Assembly (NCBI GenBank): GCA_000934385.1 | Contig: KN880698.1 | Span: forward strand, 1-31,597 | DNA from: Cylindrobasidium torrendii FP15055 ss-10 | Lineage: Eukaryota > Basidiomycota > Agaricomycetes > Agaricales > Physalacriaceae | Reading direction: 5' to 3' | Length of the DNA: 31,597 bases | Part shown: one piece after another, positions 11,577 to 22,265 of the stretch | Layout: every line of letters begins with the position of its first letter | How positions within the stretch are numbered: the stretch's first letter is position 1 | Notes under the pieces: generated by a model | Told to the model about the DNA's origin: nothing | The model's input: the letters and a program-made list of their open reading frames with translations, nothing else | Databases searched by the model: none | Translations under genes and position numbers: made by a program

Positions 11577-14569
11577 TCACCATATACCATCGTCGCTCTC
11601 GTCCTCTCCCACTTCCGCCTTTGCTTGGTTCAGCGCTGACCGTGCTTGCTCGACCTGCGACTGGAGCCTGTAGAACTTGGGCCACGCCTCCGTCGCCTTG
11701 TTTATCCAGTCCTTGTATTCTGCAGTATCCTTCTGCTGGCTCATTTTCCACTCACGAAGCGCACGCTCTCGCGGGGTCCAATCGTCCCTGTGCTTCCACG
11801 AATCCGACACCTCCTCCTTGACCTCGTTGAATTTCTGCTCGAGTCGATTTCGATGCGTAGTGCGCAAGTGCTGTAGAAACAAACCGAGCCGCATGGCATC
11901 TCTTGGCTTGCTGATATCCCACTCAGGACAGTTTGCATCGGCGATAAATATGTCCGACTGGATCTGTACGCGGCTTTCGTCAAGAATGAATGTGTCGCGG
12001 TCGAGACAAGTGGCCCACCTTGTCTTCGTCGACTTCTCGATAATCCCTCCCCACCAGCATGAAGTCAGTCCCTGGAGACTCTGCCCATGCGCAGAATAGG
12101 CGTACACGCGAGCGAGAAGTCGATAGACCAAAGATTGGAAAGTCGTATATCCCTAATGAGACCATGAATCGGCACGCCATAATCAGATACAAGCAAGTCC
12201 GGTCGGCTCCTTTCTCCGGGTCAATACCACCCTGTTTGTACTCGAGGAACGCAAGCGGAAGACATAACACTGGACACATTAGAGAACGGAGATGACACTG
12301 TTGGAGAATACACACCATGTTCATCCACATGCTGTCTCTGCTCGCTGGGCGCTGTCTTGCTTTCCGAAATCCCGAGCTGCCTAGGAGATTTCGAGTGCAC
12401 AATTGGAGGGGGCAGGGCGGCGTCGATGACAAGGTCGATTGACTCCCTCAGAGTTTTCGGAAGTTGCGCCTGAGTCAAAGGAGCCGACGCGCCGGCGTCG
12501 CTTGTTAAACCCTCTTGAAATAAAGAAACTGTTTTCAAATCATCCACGCTGATCCCTACAGGCAACGGAGTGCACAAAACAGCATCGCAGGCCAGAGATT
12601 CGAACTTGACCACCTGGAGGGCGGCAGCGCTGAGTCCCTTCATGCCACCGTGCTTGATATGCCAATATTTCTCGAAATTGATCACATTCATACGCAGAGG
12701 AAGAACCACCTCCCGCGCTGCCTCGCAATCCCGGAGTACGGCAGTGCGTATGTCACGAAAGCAATCCCAGGCTGACGTTATCAGAGGGGTCCTCACCTCG
12801 TCTCGAGGGATGCGCCTGGCAAGAGAATCTATCAGCCCTCCAAGTTTGGATAGATTTTTGTATGCATCCGGCCGCCAAAGGCAAGGACCTGGGAGTTTCT
12901 CACTGGACAGCGTGTGTTGTTCATCAAAAAGGCGCTGGCGGGGCGTGGAAATGTGTTGCTCAAGTCTGCATCGATGTTTGAATAAGAATGGCAATAAGAG
13001 AATAGCTGACCAGACTCACCGCTTGTAGACATTTGAGACGCCGCCATGCGCTCCAAGCATCAGGTCAAAACACTCTCCGTAGAGTGCCGCATTTCCGCCT
13101 AGCGTCGCGTTCGCTTGCTTGCACAGTTCGCTGACTTTGAGGAAGGTCGGTATATTGTCCATGAGGTATGTCACCGTTGCGGCATCTAGAGGCGCAATGG
13201 GCTCTAATTTCAGAGTGAAGCGAATCCAATTTTCGATCTGTGCCGCGGCACAAAAATTGAGGAAGGTTTCGATATCCTCGGGCTGCACAATGATGAGCAG
13301 TAGACTAAAGGGGAAAGCTACAGGTCGACACACCTTTTCTAAAGTGCACGGTGGCCCCACGCCAGCCTCGTTATCCAGGAGAATCTCCTTTGGAAGTGTA
13401 GGAACGGTAACTTGGCTTAGGTCGACTGATGACTGAATGTTTGCACTCGTTAATCTGTGCACGCTACCATGCTTGGAAGTTCACTCGCCAAATTCGGACT
13501 TGGCGGAAGTGAACATCGAATGTATTCAAGTCCTATTTTGAGGGGCTCGTCTTCTTCCCCTTCAGGAAACTCAGGAATGGGGAAAGTACGTTTCGTGGCT
13601 CGAAGACCACAAAATAACGCCATTTCCGGCATGAGACTTGGTGCGCTAGATGGAATAGTCCTGTTTGAATTGAGTATGCGCGCGCATCAATGTCCGTGGG
13701 CATACCCTGATGAGGACCAATGCGAGAAGTCGGCACTGTAAAAAGTCAACAAAGTCATCTGAGAGCAGTTGACGACGTCGACGGATACACACAACACTAT
13801 CCTAGGGTTTGATCTATGCTCGAGAATATGAGAATACGCTGTCCATAATGCCAGCCTAACACGTACAGCATTCAATGCTTGAGATCCGAATTAGCTTTCA
13901 CAAGGGCAGACTTGGCTTCCGCTCTGCAGAAATAGATGTCAGATTATCCTGGTACGGTCATCAGGGCTTTTGCTCGTACAGCCTTTCGACATTGGGATCA
14001 ACACACGCGTTCGTTGTCCTACAAAGAAATAAGCAAAGCCTTGTTGGTTGATGGCATTGTACAGACACACAATTCGTCTTCGTCTCTGTACAAACGAGTA
14101 AGCAAAAGTCAGAAATAAGAAAATGAATGATGGGCAATACAGACGGGTCAAAATAACTGAACAATGCACGACATAAATAAAACGCTATTATTGCAACGAG
14201 TGGACAAACAGCGCTATGCCAGGATGTGATCTATGTGCAAGAGAGTGAGCATGAATAGCCGTGTATTCCAGCTCACCACATACGCTTTGAACTGCTCAAA
14301 AGCAGCCTGGGCTTCCTCCAGCTCTAATTTGGCCTTTGCGCTATAGTCACAAGGATTTAGTCACGCTCGAACAGCGGGAATGATTTTTGACCGCACGGAC
14401 TATCGTCGTCTGATTCGACGGACGCCCTACATGGAAGCGATTGTGTGGAATGATTAGATGTCCTGACCTCTCCCAGGCGCTGTAGACCTTGAGTGGTAGA
14501 CTGAATCTCCACGGGAAAATCTTCCGGTGAACCAACGACATGTGTATCAGGTGAATTTTCTTCGGACAT
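11577..14569 (-). CDS. Right copy of the tandem family, internally deleted but with a complete C-terminal half (about 693 aa)
   Basis: A continuous model of 693 aa can be spliced: 14569-14397, 14340-14284, 13735-13706, 13660-13489, 13432-13334, 13282-13020, 12965-12316, 12269-12019, 11963-11577. It begins MSEENSPDTHVVG and FPVEIQSTTQGLQ. It lacks the roughly 350-aa N-terminal domain of the left copy and passes directly to SDDDSP and the coiled coil. The body contains KLEPIAPLDAATVTYLMDN, RPDAYKNLSK, FESLACDAVL (about 386-395), LAFLEYKQGG (about 487-496) and a highly charged helical C-terminus ending GEDESDDGIW. The Asp followed by Glu-Tyr-Lys faintly recalls PD-(D/E)XK nucleases, but this is only a suggestion. 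The model requires skipping a relic exon at 13923-13867 that contains a stop, giving a 548-nt intron. It also needs a GC donor at 13488 or an in-frame GT alternative. It may be transcribed or decaying. Confidence 0.55.
13867..13923 (-). pseudogene. 57-nt coiled-coil exon, unit B, with nonsense codon
   Basis: The exon reads AEAKSALVKANSDLKH, then a TGA at 13874-13872, then ML. It aligns residue for residue with unit C, where the same codon is TGG. Both splice sites are intact (acceptor CTGCAG, donor GTACGT). Including this exon would end the right-copy protein early, so it must be skipped or the gene is dead. Confidence 0.65.
14284..14340 (-). repeat. 57-nt coiled-coil exon, unit A
   Basis: This exon reads AKAKLELEEAQAAFEQFKA with the same length and phase as units B and C. 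Donor GTATGT follows. The intron behind it shares blocks such as CATAGATCACATCC and ATAGCGCTGTT with the introns behind the other two units, so exon and intron were copied together. Confidence 0.65.
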
Positions 14570-14636
14570 CTTGCATTATATCTGTACAGATATGGTCGCG
14601 GCAAGTGTTACTTATGTCGTGCGCGTGTTGGTCGTG

Positions 14637-14963
14637 ATGGTTGGTTGGAAGAGAGTTGGGTCTGAGCTGCGATCAATATGCATACTGAAACGATTAATTG
14701 CGCCCACCTTCAGACGTGGGGGGCATTGCGCGTTATAGATCATGGGTAGAGGGTCCGTCATTTGTCGCATAAATACAAGTACAAGCCCAGAATAAATCAA
14801 TACATCCTGACACCCTGCTTCCTTACCACCATGTAAGGCAGAATTTGGGGCGCATCGGCCAGAGCGCGTGCTTGGGCTGCTTCCTAGATCCTCCATGCTG
14901 TGGTGTTTGTGGGATGGAACGAATCCCGACCATTTTCCTTGTCGAGCTAGTTGACGGAACTCC
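14637..14963 (-). repeat. Shrunken duplicate of the 3' end and UTR of the adjacent membrane-protein gene
   Basis: Read on the minus strand, this segment contains frames for SSVN, then NGRDSFHPTN and QARALADAP, matching NSVN, NGRDSFYPTNP and QARALADAS in the gene at 15916-18845. It then jumps to the sequence just after that gene's stop codon, including GGATGTATT and CTTGTACTTGTATTTATG, and extends to GGAAGAGAGT near 14645. The source spans about 15690-16470. The copy lacks roughly 340 bp in its middle and carries stops, so it is non-coding debris. It ends exactly where the broken 14947-15512 gene begins. Confidence 0.7.
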
Positions 14964-15512
14964 CCAATGGTGAACAGGAAGCCGCAGCCTCTAGATCGTC
15001 TAGGGCTTGGTGTTCACAAACAATTGTCGGGTTTGTTTCCCGCTCGACCTTTGCGCCCGTAACTCCGTGGTTCGTGAGAATATCGAGAGTGGCAGGAGAG
15101 GACTGGCGAGCCCGCTGAGCAGTGATGGTTCCGGGATGGGTATCGAGCCAGATAACAAGGGGGCCAAGCGTTGTCTTGCCGTCTTCGTTCCAGGAAGAGA
15201 AACGAACCGCCTGGAGCGATTCGCACTTGATACCGAGGACTTGTTCGATAATCTTGGGAGCAATGGTCCTTGTGAGCACCTCACGGAAAGGCGCGTTTGC
15301 CGTGACACGTCTTGTTTGCGACCTTGAAATACTGGGTTCCAGTAGGCGTAGGGGCTGGTACGATAATAGAGCACGGGCACGGCGTCGTTGTCGGCGCAGA
15401 GACCATTGTAGTAGTTGTACCGCTTGAATTCCGACACAAGATTATTGTCGACGATGGTGAGAGCACTGTCGGAGGTGACGGTGACCTGGGACCAGTCACT
15501 GGAGTCGCTCAT
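14947..15512 (-). pseudogene. Frameshifted small protein of unknown family
   Basis: The 5' part (15512 to about 15330) encodes MSDSSDWSQVTVTSDSAL, then a Tyr-rich run ending LYYRTSPYAYWNP. The 3' part (about 15330-14990) encodes APFREVLTRTIAPKIIEQVL, then FSSWNEDG, TLGPLVIWLDTHPGT and ILTNHGVTGAKVE. The two halves are in different frames, and no plausible short intron joins them, so a frameshift near 15320-15345 is likely. From memory the pattern (a start-region Tyr motif, then LGPVVIW and HPGT) resembles an abundant uncharacterised basidiomycete family; I cannot verify that here. The last residues before the stop at 14947 come from the duplicated membrane-gene fragment. The gene therefore probably lost its native end at the junction. 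Confidence 0.5.
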
Positions 15513-15915
15513 CCTGGGGGGTTGCACGCTGGAGCGCGTCTTCCTTCTTGCATTGGAGATTGAGCCCGGTCACAACTAGACAGAGCCTTGAAGGGTGGCG
15601 ATGCAGACATGTTGATAGATAAGTTGTAGAGCTTGCAGCAGAAATTGAGATTGTAGAGTGCAAGAATGGCTGATCTTTTTCGCCTGTGATGGTGGGAAGA
15701 GAGTCGGTTCGACAGCCGCGATCACTTATGCCCATCCGAACCTACACTGAGTCTACAGATATCTACATATCAGTGACTGTTTTTCAATAAAATAAGCAAC
15801 ATGGTATAATGAATGTGCGTGTCCGTCCTTTGTCACATAAATACAAGTACAAGCCCCATGCAGAACCAAAATAAATAAATACATCCTGGCGCCCCTCTTC
15901 CTTACCACTACAAAC
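15513..15915. other. Spacer between the broken gene and the membrane-protein gene; mainly 3' UTR
   Basis: The right part (about 15690-15915) is the 3' flank of the membrane-protein gene. It is AT-rich, and a diverged copy of it sits at 14637-14830. The left part is the 5' flank of the frameshifted gene. No further gene is supported. Confidence 0.45.
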
Positions 15916-18845
15916 TTACACCGCAGAAGGCGGCACACCTGTATCCGCATGATAAGTAAACCTCAAATCTCCCATCTTCGCCTGCACATCCCTCAAATCC
16001 ATGTTTTTCGGAATATTCGTGCCCACATACGTTCCTACCAGCTCCTGTCCCTGGAATGCCGCTAGCCACGAATACAAATCGAACCCTCGGTGTGGGAGGT
16101 TGTATGGTAGTTTTGGCACGAAAAGCCCTGCGAGCAGCCCGAGGAGGAGGACAGCGCCGATCATCGCTGCAAAGTATTTGTGGTTGATGTACGCGCTGGC
16201 GAGTACACGGTCGGGGTAGCGCCGCGCAAGTGTGTCTGCAGATCCGACAAAGTACGGCAGAATGTTGGACGCGTCGGCCAAGGCGCGTGCTTGGCCAAAG
16301 TGGGTTGCATCCAGCTCGGTGTATCCTGTAGGTCCTTCGCCCGGCGTGTAGGATACAATCTATAGACAGCATCAGTGGATTCATCCTCCAAGGTCGTTCG
16401 AGGATTCGTACGGTGGGATTGGTGGGATAGAACGAGTCCCGGCCATTGTCCTTGATGAGCTGATTGACGGAATTCCCATGCAGGACATCATACACCGGAT
16501 TCAACCCAGTGACATTCAACTTTGTCTTGACGGAGGACTTGTCAAGCGAGTCTCCTTTTCGGTGCTCCTTCGCATCCTTGTCCAAGCTTGGTGAATCCAC
16601 TATGGTCGCACCCTTACTGACAATACCCATGGTGGTTGGCGGTCCCAACGTCGCGTTGTATGTCTCCACTACCCATGGCTCAAACAGCTCGAGGCAGACC
16701 GCAGCATCATAGCCAATATGTGTGGGATTCCCGTCAACGTCGGGAATCGACTGAGTGCTATACGCTCCGAAGACTCCATTCGGCGCATAGGTCGTGTTCA
16801 TCCTAATGAGTACCGATTCGATGCTCACCCAGCCGTTGTAGCCTTTGATGACAGGATTACTGGCGTCTGTAGTTGCCTGTTAGGAAACACGATGGGTACA
16901 GAAATGCGACTCACCGGTGACGTTGAGCGTAAGCGGTTTGCTCTTCATGCTATGGGCAACACCGTTATCATAGAATTTCGCTGAACATGTATCAGCAATA
17001 TCCGACGGACTGCTGCAAGAACGCACCAACGTCAGAAATCTTGGTGATGTCCAGACCGATGGGCAAAGTGTCGTTGACATCCAGGAAGTTCGACACGTTC
17101 AATAGCTGCATGAGCCTGCTCGGAAATTCCATCTCGAAGGAATCAAAGAGAGACTGGAGTGTATCGATTGGGTAGAAGAGATAGGTCATTCCTGCAGTAT
17201 TGTTGCCTTTTGTGATCCTGATTTGACTGTCAGAAACCCCAAACAGCTTCGGCATTTGTGGGAGAGCGTACATGTTGGTTCCAAGATCTGGAATCTTGTC
17301 GCAGTGAATCCTAACACCCCATCTAGGGAAGCTGGGACAAGAGTAAGATGCATACCACCCAAGCCATCCGGTTGTAGACGCACCGAAGCAACGAGCCGGT
17401 CTGTACTGAAATGCCGCCGCCACTAAAAGACCCTGTCACTTTGTCCAGCGGGTCGATGGAGGGGGAGGTCGCATCGTCGTTGAACGTCCCAAAACCAGCA
17501 CCGTCGGGCACAAACTGTTGCGTAACCGCCTCTGAGAAATACACTTCTTCGCCCTCCCATTTGTGAGATACAGCTGAAGGCAGTCCTCCGTGTGTTGAGA
17601 AAGGCGCCAAGGTCCAGGTGATCATGAAGTTCTGGTCATGGTCAGTCTGGCAGAGTCTGATGTCGATGGGCATCTCTATCAAGCTTACATTGAACGTTGA
17701 CTCGAGCGCGGCCGCACGCTCAATGTCGGCAGATGTCAGGTCGCCCTTGACCTTGACCTCTTCGTACTCGAGGCGTTGGTGCTGTCAGACTGGTGAGCGG
17801 AGGAAAGACTGTCTGGCTGGACGCATACCTCAGTAGTAGTCGTGATATCCACAATACGGCCAAGGATAAAAGGTAGCATAGCAGCCACAGCAACACACAA
17901 CAAGAAAAAGACGACTGTCAAGCTCCATGGACGGGCGCTGAACAAGGTGTCGGCCAAAGTCCGCACGAGTCTGGAGATGAACGTTGTACGTACTCGTATG
18001 AAGCCCGCCGCCTGCGGTTGGTCCCAGGGTACATCGCTCGTGTCCATAGCAATCTGAACGCTGGCCAGGCGCTGGTTGCATCCTGAGACGATGCCGCAAA
18101 GTCGCGTAGACGAATACCCGGCGTGTCCTTTACCTGTGACTGATGGGCAATAGTCGCCCAGGCTAGGGTTTAGGGTCAGAGGAGAGTATGAGGAGAAGGG
18201 AATCAGATACGCACTTGCTGCCTCCAAATGCGGCTGGGCCAGACTAAGCAAGCTGAGTCCAAGCACGAATCCAAGCACGCCGCCGCCAATGGCAACGATG
18301 GCACGCGTCCAAAAGAGGGATCTGTTCCGTGCAATGACAACGAAAAGAAGAAGGAATGGATATGCCAAGGCCAAGAGCAAGATATGGAAGAGAATGCGTT
18401 TCCAGTGTGGGTATTCGAAGCGTTGTGCGAATGGTATAGGATGCGGTGGGACTGGGGCTGAAGGAGGGAAGGCTGAGGATGGGAACTTGGGTGCCAGTGG
18501 ATCGCTCGAGGTGGGCTGAGGAGTGTCGTTGTACGTATAGGTCGAATTGCGGTAGGACAAAGTGTCGTACAGATCGGCGGGGTCGAATCCCTTGACATCT
18601 TCCTTGTCGTCTGTGCTCTCCAGCGAAAGATAGCTTGGCCGATGGTCTCTCCAGTTGGGACGCGTCTGAGGCTCGGGTAGACCTGGCGGCGCTGCTGGGG
18701 GCGGCGGTGACATTATTTGCGGCGGAGACGAATTGGATGTCATCAACGGGATGTCGTCCTCTGCCTCTGGTGCTCTCAACGACCTGAACGACGTGCTCGT
18801 CCCACTCCGCCGCGCAGGAGGACTTCGAGGACCACTGGGAGGCAT
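15916..18845 (-). CDS. 844-aa multi-pass membrane protein with large extracellular region (unknown function)
   Basis: Nine exons join in frame: 18845-18215, 18162-17994, 17937-17829, 17781-17689, 17646-17384, 17331-17027, 16980-16915, 16866-16412, 16359-15916. Introns are 42-56 nt. The first 150 residues are Pro/Ser-rich and polar, probably cytosolic. Hydrophobic segments lie at about 151-172 (ILFHILLLALAYPFLLLFVV), 181-203 (IVAIGGGVLGFVLGLSLL), 269-291 (WSLTVVFFLLCVAVAAMLPF) and 759-779 (YFAAMIGAVLLLGLLAGLF). Between the third and fourth is a region of about 460 residues with many Asn-X-Ser/Thr sites (NVTG, NTTY, NATLG) and beta-rich stretches such as KVTGSFSGGGISVQTGSLLR. This is likely an extracellular or lumenal domain. 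The layout is reminiscent of fungal DUF3712-type surface proteins, which is a tentative link. The 3' end was duplicated in degraded form at 14637-14963. Confidence 0.78.
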
Positions 18846-19295
18846 TTCGGACCAAAATTGGCGGTGGTGGTGGCTGTAAGAGGAACAGCGCGCACACGAA
18901 ATCTATACCAGATTGATTGAATAAGCGCCCTACGTTCAGTTCGGAATTAGTTGATCTCAGGGCATGTTTTGGATGAATATCTTTCTTTTTGTTTGTGTGT
19001 GAGAGAAAGATGGACGAGGCATGCGGTGGGAAGCGTTCCAAGTTTCCAGAAGTATACCGGTAGTATATGCCTTCTTCTGGGCTCATGAGGTAGACTTGGA
19101 TAGTGGGTGTCGGAGGACATGTTACTGAGGAATGTTTGATCCGTCGGTGATCGAAGACTTCCTGAGAACACGGAGCGCAAGTGCACCCTCCGAGCAAGTG
19201 ATGCGCACTCTGTTCAACAATGCCTTTCTTACCTCTCACTCGTATACACAATTCACCAAGAGCAACTAATTTGTAGATGTCTACTGGTATTCCAA
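18846..19295. other. Intergenic region: promoter of membrane-protein gene and 3' flank of GH3 gene
   Basis: This 450-bp spacer lies upstream of the membrane-protein ATG and downstream of the GH3 stop. A run of frames on the minus strand reaches into it, but no splice-supported extra exon was found. It includes the T-rich tract TTTCTTTTTGTTTGTGTG around 18981. Confidence 0.4.
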
Positions 19296-22265
19296 TCAAG
19301 CCGTCACCGTGACATTCGTCGTGGCATACACCTCCGCGCTCGTACCTATCTTCACAACGAACCTGCCAGGCTCAACCACAAATTCATTGTCCACCGTCCA
19401 AACCGCCAAGTCAGCATTTGCCACAGGGATGGTCACAGTCTCCGAGCCACCAGCACTATGACAGGTATGAACCACTGCACAAATGACAAGGAATGGAAGA
19501 CATACGGGATAAAGACCTTGCTGAAGCCGACGAGCTTTTGGTTTTGAGTGACCGTCGAGCTCACGACATCGGTGAGATACACTTGAACAACCTCCTGCCC
19601 GTCTACGCTGCCCGTGTTATGTACAGTCACAGTCACTTCAAAGTCATCCGACGCGCCAATACTCTCACTCGAGAGGGCAAGGTCGGTGCTATGAGTCTTG
19701 AGCTTCTAACCAACCAGGTAAATAAAACTACGACTCACTAGTTAAACGTAGTGTAGCTGAGTCCGTGACCGAAGCTCCAAAGGGGAACCGGAGTGTCCAG
19801 GACATACTGGACTCGATGAGCCCTTCATGTATGCACAAGAGAACGGCCAACTCACAGAGTACCCAAAGATCAGACGTCCATCATCTCCAATCATCCCGCG
19901 ATTCCCATCCTGGCGCGCGCCCTTCCAGTAGTTGTAAAACGCAGGCGTGGTGCCTACGTCCGTGGGGAAAGATACCGGTAGCTTGCCTAAAGGAAAGGTC
20001 AACCAAGCCCATCGGTTGGAAGTAGTTTCGGGCTTGCCTGAGGGGTTGACTTCACCAAAGATAATTTCCGCGATAGCCAGACCACCTTGCTCGCCGGGAT
20101 AGAATTGCTGAAGAACTGCGTCCGCATCTATAGATCGTCAGTAATGCGCTTGATACCCAGTAGACACAGACGCACAGCGCTTAATCCAGGGCTCAGCAAT
20201 AGGCTTGCCGCTGACGAACACCACAACTGTCGGTTTGCCCGTCGCCTTCACCGCCTTCACCAACGGAAGTTGAGCTCCTACAAGCGACAGAGTTGACATG
20301 TCGACATGCTCGCCTGTGGTCACATTTTGGCCAATCCAGAGATGTGACTGGTCAAGCGACCATGTCCCAACAAAGACCACCGCGACGTTAGAGGCCTCGG
20401 CAGCGCTGACCGCCTCAGCGAACCCAGAGTCATCATCGGGGTTTGACCACAATTTGCAGCCCTCGGCGTAGTTGATCTCGACAGCACCATCGAGATAAGC
20501 GGTGAAGCCATCCAAAGGTGAGATGCCGTATTGTGTCATGTTATCGTAGACATAGTCGCCGTACTAGAGAATGGACTTCAGAGGTAGCGACATAGACCAA
20601 CGAATGAAACACACCGAAACTCTATTTGCATGAGGACCTATGACGGCAATGCTTCCAATGCTGGATGCATCCAGGGGAAGCACACTGGCATTATTCTCTA
20701 GAAGGACAATGGACTCTAGGTCGACCTCATGCAGGAAATCCAAGGTAGCAGGAGTGCGAATCTGCGAGGTATACTCCTCATAAGGGTATGGATCTGTTCT
20801 GCGTGTCAGCCAGAGTTGGCATACACCATTGGCTGTACACACTCTCGAAAAGACCAAGAGTGAACTTGACGCGGAGGAGAGTGGCAACAGTAGCATCAAT
20901 GACAGACTCTTCGACGAGGCCTTGTTTGACTTGGTCTTGATGAAAAGGCTAGTCAGTCAGGTGCTAGATAGAATGGATAGTGCACACCTGCGAGGGTAAA
21001 GAAAGTGAATGATCCACCACCCATCTCGCCGCTGATGTTGTCCACGGTGGTCTTTGCGGCACATTCGCGCGTTTCGCATGTCCCATGGGTAGTGATGAGC
21101 AGATCAACAGAGCCAGCATCGGTGGTGACCCAGTAAGGGTAGCCCCATTCTTCGCGCAACTAGAATTATAATATGTCATGAGGAAAGAGGGTACATTGGC
21201 AGATTCTGACGCACGATATCCTTCATAAGATCTGGAGAACAATGAGCAAGACCCCAATCGTGCAGGGGGCAACATACGTTTGTTGGCAATGGCTGGAATC
21301 CCATCATAGCTTGCGTAGGATGTCATCAGGCTCAGTGCATCCAGGCAAGCCGTCTTGAACGGCGGAAGGTAAATAGACCGCAGCTCGCGCTCGCCGCCGT
21401 AAACGGGCGCAATGTTCAGTCCACCGTGGGGACTTCCAAATGCCGCGTAGTGCTTGCAGCACGCTGCCACACGCTTCTGGATTGTATCGCTGACATTCCT
21501 CCTCGCCCCATTCTGTAACCCACTAACGAACGCATACCCAAGTGCGCCAGTTAGGAAAGGATCTTCGCCAAAGTTCTCTTCGACACGACCCCAACGAAGC
21601 TCGCGGGAAAGGTCCAGGACGGGAGAGAAGATGTGGGTTACGCCGAGCGGCTCTGCTTCGTCGGATACGGTCTTTCCGACTGCCTCGAGCATTGTCGTGT
21701 TGAATGTCGCGGCCATGCCAATAGGCGAAGGGAATGTAGTGCCATTGATCCATCCATGGAGACCTAAGCCACTGTTGTCAACGCGTTTCGTAGCACAAGG
21801 CTATTGTTGGCAAACCTTCGGTCTGGATGAGCGCAGGAATTCCGAGTGTTGTGTTTTCCATGAGGTACCGCTGACCGACCTCGATAGTGTAGACAAACTT
21901 CTCCGCCGTCATGGGATAGCCAGCCCAGATGGATCCCGCCTTGGTGTTCATCGTATCCACCAGCCCCGACGCGTTGTACTGGAGCGTGTTGTCCGCTGGG
22001 TCAGACGCGTTGACCCATCCACTAATGTCGCCTTGGATTCTGCACTCGTCGGTACAATGTCACAGTGAGAGTGAACCACGCACAATTGTGCAATCTTTTC
22101 CTCAAGGGACATCCGAGGAATAAGGTCATTGATTCTGTCTTCGATATCCGCAGACGGGTCTTTGTAGACGGGCAGTGATCCATCTTCGTTTGTCGCACGG
22201 GAAGCAAGGTCGAGTGCACAGGCAAAGCCAGCCGACGCCAGCAGTGCGAGTACGGGGGAAAGCAT
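19296..22265 (-). CDS. Secreted GH3 beta-glucosidase-type glycoside hydrolase (793 aa)
   Basis: Thirteen exons join in frame: 22265-22084, 22039-21816, 21763-21278, 21231-21215, 21159-20988, 20935-20839, 20798-20615, 20563-20176, 20127-20038, 19986-19856, 19806-19739, 19688-19506, 19455-19296. A signal peptide (MLSPVLALLASAGFACA) precedes the GH3 N-terminal barrel: QTEGLHGW, FPSPIGMAATFN, WGRVEENFGEDPF and CCKHYAAFG. The probable nucleophile is Asp317 in WVTTDAGSVD. The second alpha/beta domain has LLENNASVLPL and VIGPHAN. A fibronectin-III-like C-terminus begins near PLWSFGHGLSYT and contains VTVTVHNTGSVDGQEVVQVY. The family cleaves terminal beta-linked sugars, commonly cellobiose or xylo-oligomers; substrate cannot be fixed from sequence. 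Exon 4 is only 17 nt, and intron 9 (20037-19987) has a GC donor. The 97-nt exon ending at 20839 depends on a 40-nt intron. It is likely part of plant cell-wall degradation with the AA9 genes. Confidence 0.92.

Noticed and set aside
15000..15500. Continuous minus-strand frame of 175 codons as one protein
   Set aside because: Its second half is compositionally unlike a protein, while the other frame there encodes LGPLVIWLDTHPGT. A frameshifted gene explains both.
18161..18180. Telomere-like TTAGGG-type run
   Set aside because: It is a single short match that forms the branch and acceptor of an intron in the membrane-protein gene.
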